NCBI GenBank assembly: GCA_964244885.1
Contig: CAXTKD010000004.1
Location: forward strand, 62,001-126,000
Length of the DNA stretch: 64,000 nucleotides
Direction of reading: 5' to 3'
Source: CAXTKD01 sp964244885
GTDB lineage: Bacteria; Pseudomonadota; Alphaproteobacteria; Sphingomonadales; Sphingomonadaceae
The translations under genes were made by a program, and so were the position numbers. How positions within the stretch are numbered: the stretch's first letter is position 1; each line of letters begins with the position of its first letter. Positions 44,774-55,590 of the stretch are shown here, in pieces. The notes beneath the pieces were generated by a model that saw only the letters and a program-made list of their open reading frames with translations, was not told the origin of the DNA and made no database searches.

Positions 44774-45253
44774 ATGCGCGGCGACGAAAAGGTCATCGGA
44801 TACCTGAATTCGGTGCTCAAGAACGAGCTGACCGCGATCAACCAGTATTTCCTGCATTACCGGATGCTCGACCATTGGGGCATCGAGAAGCTCGCGAAGT
44901 ACGAGTATAAAGAGTCGATCGACGAGATGAAGCATGCCGACCGGCTGATGGAGCGCATCCTGTTCCTCGACGGTCTGCCCAACCTCCAGGCGCTCGGCCG
45001 CCTCCGCGTCGGCGAAAACCTGACCGAGGTGCTGCGCGCCGATCTCGATCTGGAGCTGGAGGCGCTGCCCGTGCTGCGCGAGGGCATCGCGCACTGCGAA
45101 GTCGTGCGGGATTATGTGACGCGCGACCTGCTGCGCTCGATCCTCGACAGCGAGGAGGAGCATGTCGACTTCCTCGAGAAGCAGTTCGACAAGATTGAGG
45201 CGATGGGGCTGCAGAACTATGTGCAGCTGGAGAGCAAGGCGACCGAAGACTAG
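44774..45253 (+). CDS. bfr: Bacterioferritin
   Basis: 159 aa with the di-iron ligands visible in LKNELTAINQYF, DEMKHADRLMER (heme Met region) and DSEEEHVDFLE. It stores iron as a 24-mer with heme. The end overlaps the convergent WecA-like gene by four bases. Confidence 0.95.
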   Translation: MRGDEKVIGYLNSVLKNELTAINQYFLHYRMLDHWGIEKLAKYEYKESIDEMKHADRLMERILFLDGLPNLQALGRLRVGENLTEVLRADLDLELEALPVLREGIAHCEVVRDYVTRDLLRSILDSEEEHVDFLEKQFDKIEAMGLQNYVQLESKATED

Positions 45254-46275
45254 GCGGTGGCCACCGCGGCGCGGCGCGTGATCATCATCAGCGCCGCGTA
45301 GCCGACGACGCTAAGCGCGATGGACGTAGGGCCGGTGCCCGGAACCAGGTTTGCGACCAGGTTGGGCAAGCCCACGAGCCCGAGGTAGATCAGCAGGCCC
45401 GCCGGCCAGCCGAAGCGGTCGTCGAGCAAGTGGTGAAAGTGATTGCGGTCGCCATCGAAGGGCGACTTGCCGAGCCGCACCCGGATCGACATCAGGCGGA
45501 TCGTATCGAGCACGGGAACGATGAACATGACGACAACGGCGTCGGCGCGAAGCCCCGTGCCTTGGGCGTAGACGTCGATCGCCAGCAGCCCGAACAGCGC
45601 CGACAGGCCGTAGCTTCCGCCATCGCCGAGAAACAGCAGCCCGCGAAGGTTGAACCACATCAACACGAGGAGCGCGGCGACGGCGGCGGCGAGAATCGGC
45701 CAGAGCGACACCGGCGCATGGGCAAGCAGGACCATCGCCCAGATCAGGCTCAGGCCGATCACCAGCCCGTTCTTGCCGTCGGCCATGTTGATCGCGTTGA
45801 TCAAGCCGATCATGCAGAGCAGCGAAAACAGGCCGCCCCAGCGCCCGAGCGAGATCGGCGCCCATCCCGAGAAGTGCAGCGACTCGAGCACGAAGCGGGT
45901 ATCGAAGACCATCACGGCGATCAGGATCGCCGCCGACAATCCCAGGCGCACTCTGGGAGAAAGCTGGTGACGGTCATCCCCCACGCCGATCACGTACATC
46001 GCGAACACGGCGAAGGCGAGCCAGCCGAAATGATCGGCGTTCGAGAGGTTGCTGGCATTGTTGGCGAGTTGGCTGAGGAGCGCCGCTCCGACGACCGACA
46101 GCGCCACCGCGAGCCCGCCGACCAGCGGCGTGGGCCGCGCATGAAGCTTGCGACCGCCACTCGGATCGGGGCTGTCGACGAGACGCAGGGCGCGCGCGAT
46201 CGCCTTCGCCTGATGGCCGACGAGCGCGCTAAGGACCATCGCCAAAACGGCGGTGACGACGCTCAGGGCAATCAC
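45250..46275 (-). CDS. WecA/MraY-family sugar-phosphate transferase
   Basis: A 341-aa polytopic protein with VGDDRHQLSP (Asp-Asp), NAINMADGKNGL, FLGDGGSYGL and DGDRNHFHHLL, the motifs of polyprenyl-phosphate GlcNAc/MurNAc-1-P transferases. WecA-like activity is most likely, starting a surface polysaccharide on undecaprenyl phosphate. wecB lies upstream in the same orientation, consistent with this. Confidence 0.85.
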   Translation of the reverse strand: MIALSVVTAVLAMVLSALVGHQAKAIARALRLVDSPDPSGGRKLHARPTPLVGGLAVALSVVGAALLSQLANNASNLSNADHFGWLAFAVFAMYVIGVGDDRHQLSPRVRLGLSAAILIAVMVFDTRFVLESLHFSGWAPISLGRWGGLFSLLCMIGLINAINMADGKNGLVIGLSLIWAMVLLAHAPVSLWPILAAAVAALLVLMWFNLRGLLFLGDGGSYGLSALFGLLAIDVYAQGTGLRADAVVVMFIVPVLDTIRLMSIRVRLGKSPFDGDRNHFHHLLDDRFGWPAGLLIYLGLVGLPNLVANLVPGTGPTSIALSVVGYAALMMITRRAAVATA

Positions 46276-46457
46276 GCTTCACTCCCTTTTTCGCGCTGCC
46301 ACCGCCGCCCTCTTCGGGACATCCGGTGACGTCAGCGCCCTGACGCCGCATCCAATTCATTTCCGGGCGACGACTTTGGCCGCCCGGCGCGACCCAGTAT
46401 CCGGCGGCAGCGACGCCAGCCGGAAGCCCGCGCCTTGCCGCAATTCGAGGCAAAAGG

Positions 46458-47606
46458 CTAGTTTGAACTCGCCTCGGCCGGTGAAACCACTCGCACTGCT
46501 TCGAGCCGCAAACGCTTCACGATGTGTTTGGCCGCATGGCCATCGCCGAATGGCATCCGGACCTGCGCCATCGCGTCATAGGCCGACCGATTATCGAGCA
46601 GTCGTGACACAACGGCGACGATCGTGGTCTCGTCGGTGCCGACGAGCAGCGCCGCGCCGGCGTCCAACGCTTCCGGCCGCTCCGTCGAGGCACGCGTGAC
46701 CAGCACTGGCGCGCCGAGCGCCGGGGCCTCCTCCTGAATGCCGCCGCTGTCGGTGATGATCAGGGTCGAGCGCCGCATCAGAAGGAGGCACGCGGGATAG
46801 GAAAGCGGCGGCAGCAGCCGTATCGAGGGCTGCCCGGTCAGCAGGTCCGCGAACTCGCGCAGCGCCGGGTTCGGATGCAGCGGGAGAACAACCTCGACAT
46901 CGCCCCTGGCCGCGATTCGCCTAAGCGCCGAAGCAACCCGATGAAGACCGGAGCCATGGTTTTCCCGACGATGGCCAGTGACAAAGATGAGCCGCTTTTC
47001 CGTTGTAACGGAAGCGATCTCCCGCTCCGCCGCCGCGCGCAACGACGGCTCCGCGTCAAGGCGAGCCATCATCGCAAGCAACGCGTCAACCGCGGTGTTG
47101 CCCGTTACCGCCGATATACCTTCGATCACACCTTCCGCCCGCAAGTTCTCCGCGGCAAGCGGCGTAGGCGGGAAATGCAGGTCGGCAAGCCTGGTGATCG
47201 CTCGGCGGTTGCCCTCTTCCGGCCATGGCGCGCTGAGGTCGCCGGTCCTCAACCCGGCCTCGACGTGCGCCAGCCGGACGCGGCAGCCCCGTGCCGCCAC
47301 GGCAGCGGCGTAGGCGCTCGTCGTGTCCCCCTGAACGATCACCCAATCGGGGCGGACGACATCGATGACCCAGCCAACGCGTTCGGTGACCGCCGCCGCC
47401 AGCCGATCCAGTGAAGGCCCGGCGTCCATGAGATCGAGTTCGAAATCGGGCCTTATGTCGAGCCATTGCAGGGCCTGGTCGAGCAATTCTCGGTGTTGCC
47501 CCGTCGAGCAGACGGCGCTGTCGATGTCGGCCGCATCGAGCGCGCGCAGGACAGGCGCGAGCTTGATCGCTTCCGGCCGCGTGCCGAGCACCACCAGGAC
47601 CCGCAT
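46458..47606 (-). CDS. wecB: UDP-N-acetylglucosamine 2-epimerase
   Basis: 382 aa from the ATG at 47606 with GGAGGAAGGG seven bases upstream. Motifs: GTRPEAIKLAPV, GHRREN, HPNPALRE and TDSGGIQEEAP. It makes UDP-ManNAc for surface polysaccharide. An earlier ATG at 47621 is less likely. Confidence 0.93.
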   Translation of the reverse strand: MRVLVVLGTRPEAIKLAPVLRALDAADIDSAVCSTGQHRELLDQALQWLDIRPDFELDLMDAGPSLDRLAAAVTERVGWVIDVVRPDWVIVQGDTTSAYAAAVAARGCRVRLAHVEAGLRTGDLSAPWPEEGNRRAITRLADLHFPPTPLAAENLRAEGVIEGISAVTGNTAVDALLAMMARLDAEPSLRAAAEREIASVTTEKRLIFVTGHRRENHGSGLHRVASALRRIAARGDVEVVLPLHPNPALREFADLLTGQPSIRLLPPLSYPACLLLMRRSTLIITDSGGIQEEAPALGAPVLVTRASTERPEALDAGAALLVGTDETTIVAVVSRLLDNRSAYDAMAQVRMPFGDGHAAKHIVKRLRLEAVRVVSPAEASSN

Positions 47607-47716
47607 CCGCCCTTCCTCCATGGCGCGACTCTACGGGATTTCAACGCCGCGAAGGACCGGCCAACCGGACGGGCGCCCTTGTGGGGCGGTGGGGCCCATC
47701 CCTATAAGCCGCGCCC

Positions 47717-48364
47717 GTGGACAGCCGTGCTCCGAGCCGCGTGATCGCCGTCGATGGACCAGCCGCATCGGGCAAGGGGACGATCGCGCGCGCGCTGGCG
47801 CGGCATTACCAACTGCCTCACCTCGACACCGGGTCGCTCTATCGCGCGGTCGGCCTCGCGCTGCTTTTGGAGGGCGCGGACACCAGTGACGCCGTGGCCG
47901 CCACCGCCGCGGCGCGCGATTTCCACTATGAGCTTCTCTCGGCCCACGCGCTCCGCGAAGCGCGGACGTCGCAGGCGGCTTCGATCGTCGCGGCGCACCC
48001 GGGCGTGCGGGCCGCGCTCCTCGAACGCCAGCGCGCCTTCGCGGCGTTGCCCGGCGGCGCGGTGCTGGACGGGCGCGACATCGGAACCGTGATCGCGCCG
48101 GACGCGGTCGCCAAGCTGTTCGTCACCGCCACCCCAGAGGTTCGCGCCGAGCGCCGCCGCGCCGAGCTCGCCTCCCGGGGCGAGCACCGGCCGTTCGAGC
48201 AGGTCCTCGCCGACATCCTGGCCCGCGACGCCCGCGACGCGGGCCGCGAGATTGCCCCCACCGCGCAGGCGGCAGACGCGATCTTGCTCGATACGAGCGA
48301 TCTCGCTATAGACGCCGCCGTCCGGCGGGCTGTCGAGCTCGTGGAAGCCAGGATAAATCGCTAG
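47717..48364 (+). CDS. cmk: Cytidylate kinase
   Basis: 215 aa starting at GTG: P-loop DGPAASGKGTIARALA, DTGSLYRAVGLA and DGRDIGT. It phosphorylates CMP and dCMP. It precedes rpsA as in most proteobacteria. Confidence 0.96.
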   Translation: MDSRAPSRVIAVDGPAASGKGTIARALARHYQLPHLDTGSLYRAVGLALLLEGADTSDAVAATAAARDFHYELLSAHALREARTSQAASIVAAHPGVRAALLERQRAFAALPGGAVLDGRDIGTVIAPDAVAKLFVTATPEVRAERRRAELASRGEHRPFEQVLADILARDARDAGREIAPTAQAADAILLDTSDLAIDAAVRRAVELVEARINR

Positions 48365-48502
48365 GCGCGCGGGGCCGGTCAGGCCACCGATGCGCTTTCG
48401 CCGCTTTACCCGAACGTGGACATTGAAGCGCGCGGCATGGTGCCGTGTGCGCAGACCGCCGGAGACAACCGGCCGGCCTGAAACGAGAGAGACATCATCT
48501 AC

Positions 48503-50230
48503 ATGGCAACTGCCGCCCAGCCCACCCGTGACGATTTCGCAGCCATGCTCGAGCAGAGCCTCGGCGAAGGCGGGAGCTTCGAGGGACGTGTCGTCAAGGG
48601 CACCGTCACCGCGATCGAAAACGACATGGCGATCATCGACGTCGGCCTGAAGTCCGAAGGGCGCGTCGCGCTCCGCGAGTTCGCCGCCCCCGGCCAGAAG
48701 GCCGAGATTTCGGTCGGCGACGAGGTCGAGGTGTTCGTCGACCGGGTCGAGAACAGCCACGGCGAGGCGATGCTGTCGCGCGACCGCGCGCGCCGCGAAG
48801 AGGCGTGGGACAAGCTCGAGAAGCAGTATGAGGCCGGCGAGCGCGTCGACGGCATCATCTTCGGCCGCGTCAAGGGCGGCTTCACCGTCGACCTTCAGGG
48901 CGCCGTCGCGTTCCTGCCGGGCAGCCAGGTCGACATCCGCCCGGTTCGCGACGTCACCCCGCTGATGGGCGTGCCGCAGCCGTTCCAGCTGCTGAAGATG
49001 GACAGGAAGCGCGGCAACATCGTCGTCTCGCGCCGCTCGATCCTCGAAGAAACCCGCGCCGAGCAGCGTTCGGGCCTGATCCTGTCGCTCGCCGAGGGCC
49101 AGATCATCGACGGCGTCGTCAAGAACATCACCGACTACGGCGCCTTCGTCGACCTGGGCGGTATCGACGGCCTGCTCCACGTCACCGACATGAGCTACAA
49201 GCGCGTCGGGCATCCGTCCGAGGTTCTGAATATCGGCGACACCATCAAGGTGCAGATCGTCCGCATCAACCGCGAGACGCAGCGCATCTCGCTCGGCATG
49301 AAGCAGCTCGAGACCGATCCGTGGGCGGCGGCATCCGCCAAATACCCGGTCGGCGGCAAGTTCACCGGCCGCGTTACCAACATCACCGAGTACGGCGCGT
49401 TCGTCGAGCTCGAGCCCGGCGTCGAGGGCCTTGTCCACGTGTCCGAGATGTCGTGGGTCAAGAAGAACGTCCACCCGGGCAAGATCGTCTCGACATCGCA
49501 GGAGGTTGACGTCCTCGTGCTCGAGGTCGACGAGGAGAAGCGCCGCATTTCGCTCGGCCTCAAGCAGGCCCAGCAGAACCCGTGGGAAGCCTTTGCCGAT
49601 ACCCACCCGATCGGCTCGATCGTCGAAGGCGAAGTCAAGAACGCCACCGAGTTCGGCCTGTTCATCGGCCTCGAGGGCGACGTCGACGGCATGGTCCACA
49701 TGTCCGACATCGCGTTCGGCCTGACCGGCGAGCAGGCGCTCGCGCAGCATCACAAGGGCGAGACCGTGAAGGCGGTCGTGCTCGATGTCGATGTCGAGAA
49801 GGAGCGCATCTCGCTCGGCATGAAGCAGGTCGGCGGCGCCGAATCCGGCGGCAGCACGGCGAGCAGCGCCGGCGCCGGCGCGGGCGAGGTCCGCAAGGGC
49901 CAGATCGTCACCGCAACCGTCATGGCGGTCCGCGATGCCGGCCTCGACGTCCAGATCGGCGAGAGCGGCATGACGGGCTTCATCCGCCGCGCCGATTTGA
50001 GCCGCGACCGCGACGAGCAGCGCCCCGACCGCTTCCAGGTCGGCCAGAAGCTCGACGCGACCGTGACCGGCTTCGACAAGGGCAAGCAGCCGACGCTGTC
50101 GATCAAGGCCAAGGAAATGGCCGAGGAGAAGGCGGCCGTCGCGCAATACGGCTCGTCCGACTCGGGCGCGTCGCTTGGCGATATCCTCGGCGCGGCGCTC
50201 AACAAGGCGCGCGAGGGCGACAAGTCCTGA
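48503..50230 (+). CDS. rpsA: 30S ribosomal protein S1
   Basis: 575 aa with six S1 domains (repeats with GAFVDLGGIDGLLHVTDMS, GAFVELEPGVEGLVHVSEMS and others). It binds mRNA on the ribosome. Starts MATAAQPTRDDFAAMLEQS. A strong terminator follows. Confidence 0.97.
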   Translation: MATAAQPTRDDFAAMLEQSLGEGGSFEGRVVKGTVTAIENDMAIIDVGLKSEGRVALREFAAPGQKAEISVGDEVEVFVDRVENSHGEAMLSRDRARREEAWDKLEKQYEAGERVDGIIFGRVKGGFTVDLQGAVAFLPGSQVDIRPVRDVTPLMGVPQPFQLLKMDRKRGNIVVSRRSILEETRAEQRSGLILSLAEGQIIDGVVKNITDYGAFVDLGGIDGLLHVTDMSYKRVGHPSEVLNIGDTIKVQIVRINRETQRISLGMKQLETDPWAAASAKYPVGGKFTGRVTNITEYGAFVELEPGVEGLVHVSEMSWVKKNVHPGKIVSTSQEVDVLVLEVDEEKRRISLGLKQAQQNPWEAFADTHPIGSIVEGEVKNATEFGLFIGLEGDVDGMVHMSDIAFGLTGEQALAQHHKGETVKAVVLDVDVEKERISLGMKQVGGAESGGSTASSAGAGAGEVRKGQIVTATVMAVRDAGLDVQIGESGMTGFIRRADLSRDRDEQRPDRFQVGQKLDATVTGFDKGKQPTLSIKAKEMAEEKAAVAQYGSSDSGASLGDILGAALNKAREGDKS

Positions 50231-50253
50231 TCGCATTGTTCTGACGCGAAATC

Positions 50254-50286
50254 GCACCCCGTCGGTTCGTCCGGCGGGGTGCTTTT
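50254..50286 (+). terminator. Rho-independent terminator after rpsA
   Basis: GCACCCCGTCGG pairs with CCGGCGGGGTGC (one T-G pair) around TTCGT, followed by TTTT. Confidence 0.9.
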
Positions 50287-50376
50287 GCGTCCAGACGACC
50301 TCGAACCTTGATTCCCTAACCTAAATTGGCCAATCTCGGCACGCGGGGCGTACGGGCCGCAACGGACGAGGAAACA

Positions 50377-50664
50377 ATGATAAGGTCCGAGCTTGTGGCG
50401 AGCGTGGCGCAGGCCAATCCCCACCTCAGCCATCGCGATGTCGAGCGTGTCGTCGGCACGGTGTTCGATTCGATCATCAGCGCGCTGGCCACCGGCGGGC
50501 GGGTCGAACTGCGCGGCTTCGGAGCCTTCTCGACGCGGGGCCGCGATGCGCGCACAGGCCGCAACCCGCGCACCGGCGAGGCCGTGCCGGTCGACGCCAA
50601 GCGCGTGCCCTATTTCAAGCCGGGCAAGGAACTGCGCGAGCGCCTCAACGCCGACGGCGAGTAG
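50377..50664 (+). CDS. ihfB: Integration host factor subunit beta
   Basis: A 95-aa HU-family protein: IRSELVASVAQANPHLS, GRVELRGFGAFSTRGR and the DNA-intercalating arm RTGRNPRTGE. It pairs with IhfA to bend DNA. The ATG at 50377 follows GAGGAAA. Confidence 0.95.
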   Translation: MIRSELVASVAQANPHLSHRDVERVVGTVFDSIISALATGGRVELRGFGAFSTRGRDARTGRNPRTGEAVPVDAKRVPYFKPGKELRERLNADGE

Positions 50665-50697
50665 CGCCGGCCTCCCGCCTCCGCTATCACGGGCGCC

Positions 50698-51078
50698 ATG
50701 CGCTTCCTGACACTCCTGACCTTCTTGGTTTTCGCGCTCGCGCTCGCCTGGTTTTCGGCCCAGAATTGGGGACCGGCGCCAGTGACGCTCAATCTATGGC
50801 CGCCCTATCAGCTGGTGATCCGGCTGCCGGTATTGATGGTGGCCTGCGTACTCGCCGGCTGGCTGCCGACGACGGCGCTTCATTCGATCAGCGCGTGGCG
50901 GCTGCGTCGGAAGCTTGTCCGCACCGAGCGCGCGCTCGAATCGACGCGCAGCGTCGGGATCGCAGGCGTGGGCGAACCGTTCGAAATGCCGGTTCTGAAA
51001 TCACGCGCGCCGGGCGCCCCCGCGCCGGGCGGCTTCGTGCCGCCGGTGATCCCGACGCCACCGTCCGACGGGATATGA
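50698..51078 (+). CDS. lapA: LapA domain-containing membrane protein (DUF1049)
   Basis: 126 aa with two membrane helices (LLTFLVFALALAWFSAQNWG and PVLMVACVLAGWLPT), a basic segment, and a Pro-rich tail. LapA-like proteins help lipopolysaccharide regulation in enterics; here the role is inferred. It overlaps the pyrF start (ATGA). Confidence 0.85.
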   Translation: MRFLTLLTFLVFALALAWFSAQNWGPAPVTLNLWPPYQLVIRLPVLMVACVLAGWLPTTALHSISAWRLRRKLVRTERALESTRSVGIAGVGEPFEMPVLKSRAPGAPAPGGFVPPVIPTPPSDGI

Positions 51079-51752
51079 CGAACCCGATCTTCGTCGCCCT
51101 CGACACGCCCGACCTTGAACAGGCTGAGGCGCTCGCGCGGGCCGTCGCGCCGCACGTCGGCGGGCTGAAGCTTGGCCTCGAGTTCTTCATGGCGAACGGC
51201 CCCGCCGGGGTACGGGCCATCGCGCGACTCGGCGCGCCGGTTTTCCTCGACGTCAAGCTGCACGACATCCCGAACACCGTCGCCGGCGCCATGCGGTCGC
51301 TCCGCCCGCTCGGGCTCGCCATCGTCAACGTCCACGCGGCCGGCGGCTCGGCGATGATGGCGGCGGCGCGCGAGGCGATGGACCCGGCGACCAAGGTCAT
51401 CGCCGTGACGGTACTGACCTCGCTCGACGCGAGCGACCTGGCAGCGATCGGCGTGCCGGACGAGGCGGGCACGCAGGTCGGGCGGTTGGCCAGGTTGGCG
51501 AAGGGCGCGGGGCTCGACGGGGTCGTCTGCTCGGCGCACGAGACGGCGGCGGTCCGCGCGGCATGGCCCGACGGCCATCTCGTCGTTCCCGGCATACGCC
51601 CGACGGGCGCTGCGATCGGCGACCAGAAGCGCGTGATGACGCCGCGAGAGGCGATGAACGCCGGCGCGTCGATCCTCGTTGTTGGCCGCCCGATCACCGG
51701 GGCGGCCGACCCCGCCGAGGCGGCGCGGGCGATCGCCGCCGCGCTCAACTAG
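51075..51752 (+). CDS. pyrF: Orotidine 5'-phosphate decarboxylase
   Basis: 225 aa with FVALDTPD, the catalytic DVKLHDIPNTVAGA and VVPGIRP near the C-terminus. It makes UMP. It is coupled to lapA by an ATGA overlap. Confidence 0.96.
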   Translation: MTNPIFVALDTPDLEQAEALARAVAPHVGGLKLGLEFFMANGPAGVRAIARLGAPVFLDVKLHDIPNTVAGAMRSLRPLGLAIVNVHAAGGSAMMAAAREAMDPATKVIAVTVLTSLDASDLAAIGVPDEAGTQVGRLARLAKGAGLDGVVCSAHETAAVRAAWPDGHLVVPGIRPTGAAIGDQKRVMTPREAMNAGASILVVGRPITGAADPAEAARAIAAALN

Positions 51753-51761
51753 GAGAAGCCG

Positions 51762-51932
51762 ATGTCGAGGGTTGTCGAGGTCCGCAAGGAAAGCGTCCGC
51801 GCCGGCGTCGGCTTCGGATCGGCGCTGGCGATGGTGATCAGCTACACCAATTACCATTCGATCCTGTGGGCGATCGTTCACGGCTTCTTCTCGTGGTTCT
51901 ACGTGATCTACTTCGCCGTCGTGCACCGATGA
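51762..51932 (+). CDS. Small conserved membrane protein (56 aa)
   Basis: AGGAGAAG precedes ATG 51762. The protein has a basic N-terminus (SRVVEVRKESVRAGVG) and a long hydrophobic segment (ILWAIVHGFFSWFYVIYFAV). It overlaps the trpF start (ATGA), so translation is coupled. I do not recognise a named family. Confidence 0.78.
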   Translation: MSRVVEVRKESVRAGVGFGSALAMVISYTNYHSILWAIVHGFFSWFYVIYFAVVHR

Positions 51933-52563
51933 CCGAGGTGAAGATCTGCGGGCTGAGCGAGCCCGTGACACTCGACGCGGCGGTGAAGGCGCGCGCCGAC
52001 CACATCGGCTTTATGTTCTTTCCAGCCTCGCCGCGAAACGTCACGCCCGCGCTGGCCGCGAATTTGGCCGCGCGGGTGCCTAACTCGATCGGCCGGGTCG
52101 GCGTGTTCGTCGATGCCGACAATGCGCTGCTGGAGGCGGCGGTCGGCGCGGGGCGGCTGAGCGCGGTGCAGTTGCATGGACAGGAGAGCGCGTCTCGGGT
52201 CGCGGCGGTGCGCGAGCGGTTCGGCGTCCCGGTCTGGAAGGCGGTCGCGGTTCGGACGCGCGCCGATATCGAGGCGGCAAAGGCGTTCCGAGGCGTAGCC
52301 GAACGCCTGCTGTTCGACGCCAAGGCGCCGGAGGGCGAGGCGCTGCCCGGCGGCAATGGCCTGCGCTTCGACTGGCATCTGCTTGAAGGGATCGACATCG
52401 GCATCGACTGGGTCCTGTCGGGCGGGCTCGATGCCGACAGCGTCGGCGAGGCGATCCGCATCACGAAAGCCTCGGCGGTCGACGTTTCGAGCGGCGTCGA
52501 GGATGCGCGCGGCGTCAAGTCGGTTGCCAAGATCGCGGCGTTCGTGAATGCGGTGCGGCAATC

Positions 52564-52567
<4 letters not shown>
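51929..52567 (+). CDS. trpF: Phosphoribosylanthranilate isomerase
   Basis: 212 aa: KICGLSEP, IGFMFFPASPRN, VQLHGQES and LSGGLDADSVGEA. It catalyses the third step of tryptophan synthesis. It overlaps trpB by four bases. Confidence 0.95.
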
Positions 52568-53771
<1,204 letters not shown>

Positions 53772-53772
<1 letters not shown>

Positions 53773-54602
53773 TGGCGAACCGGCTGACCAACGCCTTTGC
53801 CGCGGCGCGCGCCGAGGGCCGCGCGGCGTTCGTGACGTTCGTCACGGCGGGCGACCCGGAGCCCGGCATGTCGGCCGCAGTGCTGCGCGCGCTCGTCGCG
53901 GGCGGCGCGGATGTCGTCGAGCTCGGCGTGCCGTTCACCGATCCGATGGCCGACGGGCCGGCGATCCAGGCCGGGAATATCCGGGCGCTAAACGCCGGTG
54001 CGACGCTCAGGGGCGTGCTGGCGATGGTGCGCGACTTCCGGCGCGACAACCAGACGACTCCGATCGTGCTGATGGGCTATTTCAATCCACTCCTCGCTTA
54101 TGGCGTTGACCGCTTCGCCGAGGATGCGGCGGAGATTGGAGTCGACGGGCTGATCGTCGTCGACGTGCCGCCCGAGGAGGATGACGCGCTGGGGCCGCAG
54201 CTTCGCGCCAAGGGGCTGGACCTGATCCGGCTCGCGACTCCGACCACCGACACGGTCCGCATGCCGGTTGTGCTCGAAGGAGCGTCGGGGTTCGTCTATT
54301 ATGTCGCGGTGGCGGGGATCACCGGGACGGCTTCGGCTGGCGAGGCGGATGTGGCGGCGGCGGTCAGGCGATTGAAGGAAAAGACCAGCTTGCCGATCGC
54401 GGTCGGCTTCGGCATTCGCACGCCCGAGCAGGCGGCGGCGATCGCGCGCCATGCCGACGGAGTCGTCGTTGGCTCGGCGATCGTCTCGATGATCGGCGAG
54501 GCGCACGCGAGCCAGGCCAACGACCTGCCCGAGCGGGTCGAGGCCTTCGTCCGCTCGCTCGCCGACGCCGTTCGCACCGCGCGCCGGAGGGAGGCCGCAT
54601 GA
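53772..54602 (+). CDS. trpA: Tryptophan synthase alpha chain
   Basis: 276 aa with FVTAGDPEP, the catalytic Glu and Asp in VVELGVPFTDPMADGP, and GFVYYVAVAGITG. It cleaves indole-glycerol phosphate and channels indole to TrpB. It overlaps accD by four bases. Confidence 0.96.
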
Positions 54603-55447
54603 GCTGGCTCACCCGCCTCCGCCCCCGCCTCGCCTTCCTCGAGAAGCGCGACACGCCCGACAACCTCTGGCACAAGTGCAAGAGCTGCGGCGCGATGGTG
54701 TTCCGCAAGGAACTGGTCGAGAACCTTTCGGTCTGCCCGAAGTGCGACCACCACGAGCGCATCGGGCCGGAGGAGCGCTACGGCCAGGTCTTCGACGGCG
54801 GCACGATGCGCAAGCTGCCCGTCCCCGGCGTCGTCGAGGACCCGCTGAAGTTCCGCGACCAGAAGCGCTATACCGACCGCATCAAGGCCGCCAGGGCCGC
54901 GACCGGCGACCCCGAGGCGTTCGCGCTGGCCGAGGGCAAGATCGGCGGAGTCACCGCCGTCGTCGGAGTCCAGAACTTCGCCTTCATGGGCGGATCGATG
55001 GGCCTTGGCGTCGGCGAAGCGTTTCTCGCCGGTGCGCGCGCCGCCGTCGCCGCTCGCGCGCCGTACATCGTGTTCACGGCCGCCGGCGGGGCGCGCATGC
55101 AGGAGGGCATCCTGAGCCTGATGCAGATGCCGCGCACCACCGTCGCGATCGCCGAGCTGCGCGAGGCGGGATTGCCCTACATCGTCGTTCTCACCGACCC
55201 CACCACCGGCGGCGTCACCGCCTCTTACGCGATGCTCGGCGACGTGCAGATCGCGGAGCCCGGCGCGCTGATCGGCTTCGCGGGCCAGCGAGTGATCGAG
55301 AACACCATCCGCGAGAAGCTGCCCGAGGGCTTCCAGCGCGCGGAATATCTCTACGACCACGGCATGCTCGACATGGTCACGCACCGGCGGGAGCTGAAGG
55401 CGACGCTGGCGCGGCTGGTGTCGATGCTCTCAAAGGCTGCGGCGTAA
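54599..55447 (+). CDS. accD: Acetyl-CoA carboxylase carboxyltransferase subunit beta
   Basis: 282 aa: N-terminal zinc ribbon (CKSCG and CPKCDHH) and carboxyltransferase core with MGGSMGLGVGEA and DPTTGGVTASYAMLGD. It pairs with AccA (16385). Coupled to trpA. Confidence 0.97.
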   Translation: MSWLTRLRPRLAFLEKRDTPDNLWHKCKSCGAMVFRKELVENLSVCPKCDHHERIGPEERYGQVFDGGTMRKLPVPGVVEDPLKFRDQKRYTDRIKAARAATGDPEAFALAEGKIGGVTAVVGVQNFAFMGGSMGLGVGEAFLAGARAAVAARAPYIVFTAAGGARMQEGILSLMQMPRTTVAIAELREAGLPYIVVLTDPTTGGVTASYAMLGDVQIAEPGALIGFAGQRVIENTIREKLPEGFQRAEYLYDHGMLDMVTHRRELKATLARLVSMLSKAAA

Positions 55448-55467
55448 GTGACAACCGCAGTCGTCAT

Positions 55468-55576
55468 CCCCTCTCCCCTTCAGGGGAGGGGTAGGGGTGG
55501 GGAACAGCCTCTCCACCAGCATTGGCGCGGCCGGAGAGGCCCGCCCCACCCCTACCCCTCCCCTGAAGGGGAGGGG
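55468..55576. repeat. Composite palindromic element, intergenic copy (GGGGTAGGGGTGGGG family)
   Basis: Left arm with CTTCAGGGGAGGGGTAGGGG and right arm with CCCCTACCCCTCCCCTGAAG form a 109-bp inverted repeat with a loop of about 41 nt between accD and folC. Each arm carries its own small hairpin. A sister copy of almost the same length lies inside truB at 58031. Confidence 0.9.
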
Positions 55577-55590
55577 CGAAGGACGATGTG

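Noticed and set aside
47702..50257. 851-aa minus-strand open frame
   Set aside because: It is the antisense shadow of cmk and rpsA; composition is low-complexity Asp/Arg/Leu/Ala, with no domain signs.
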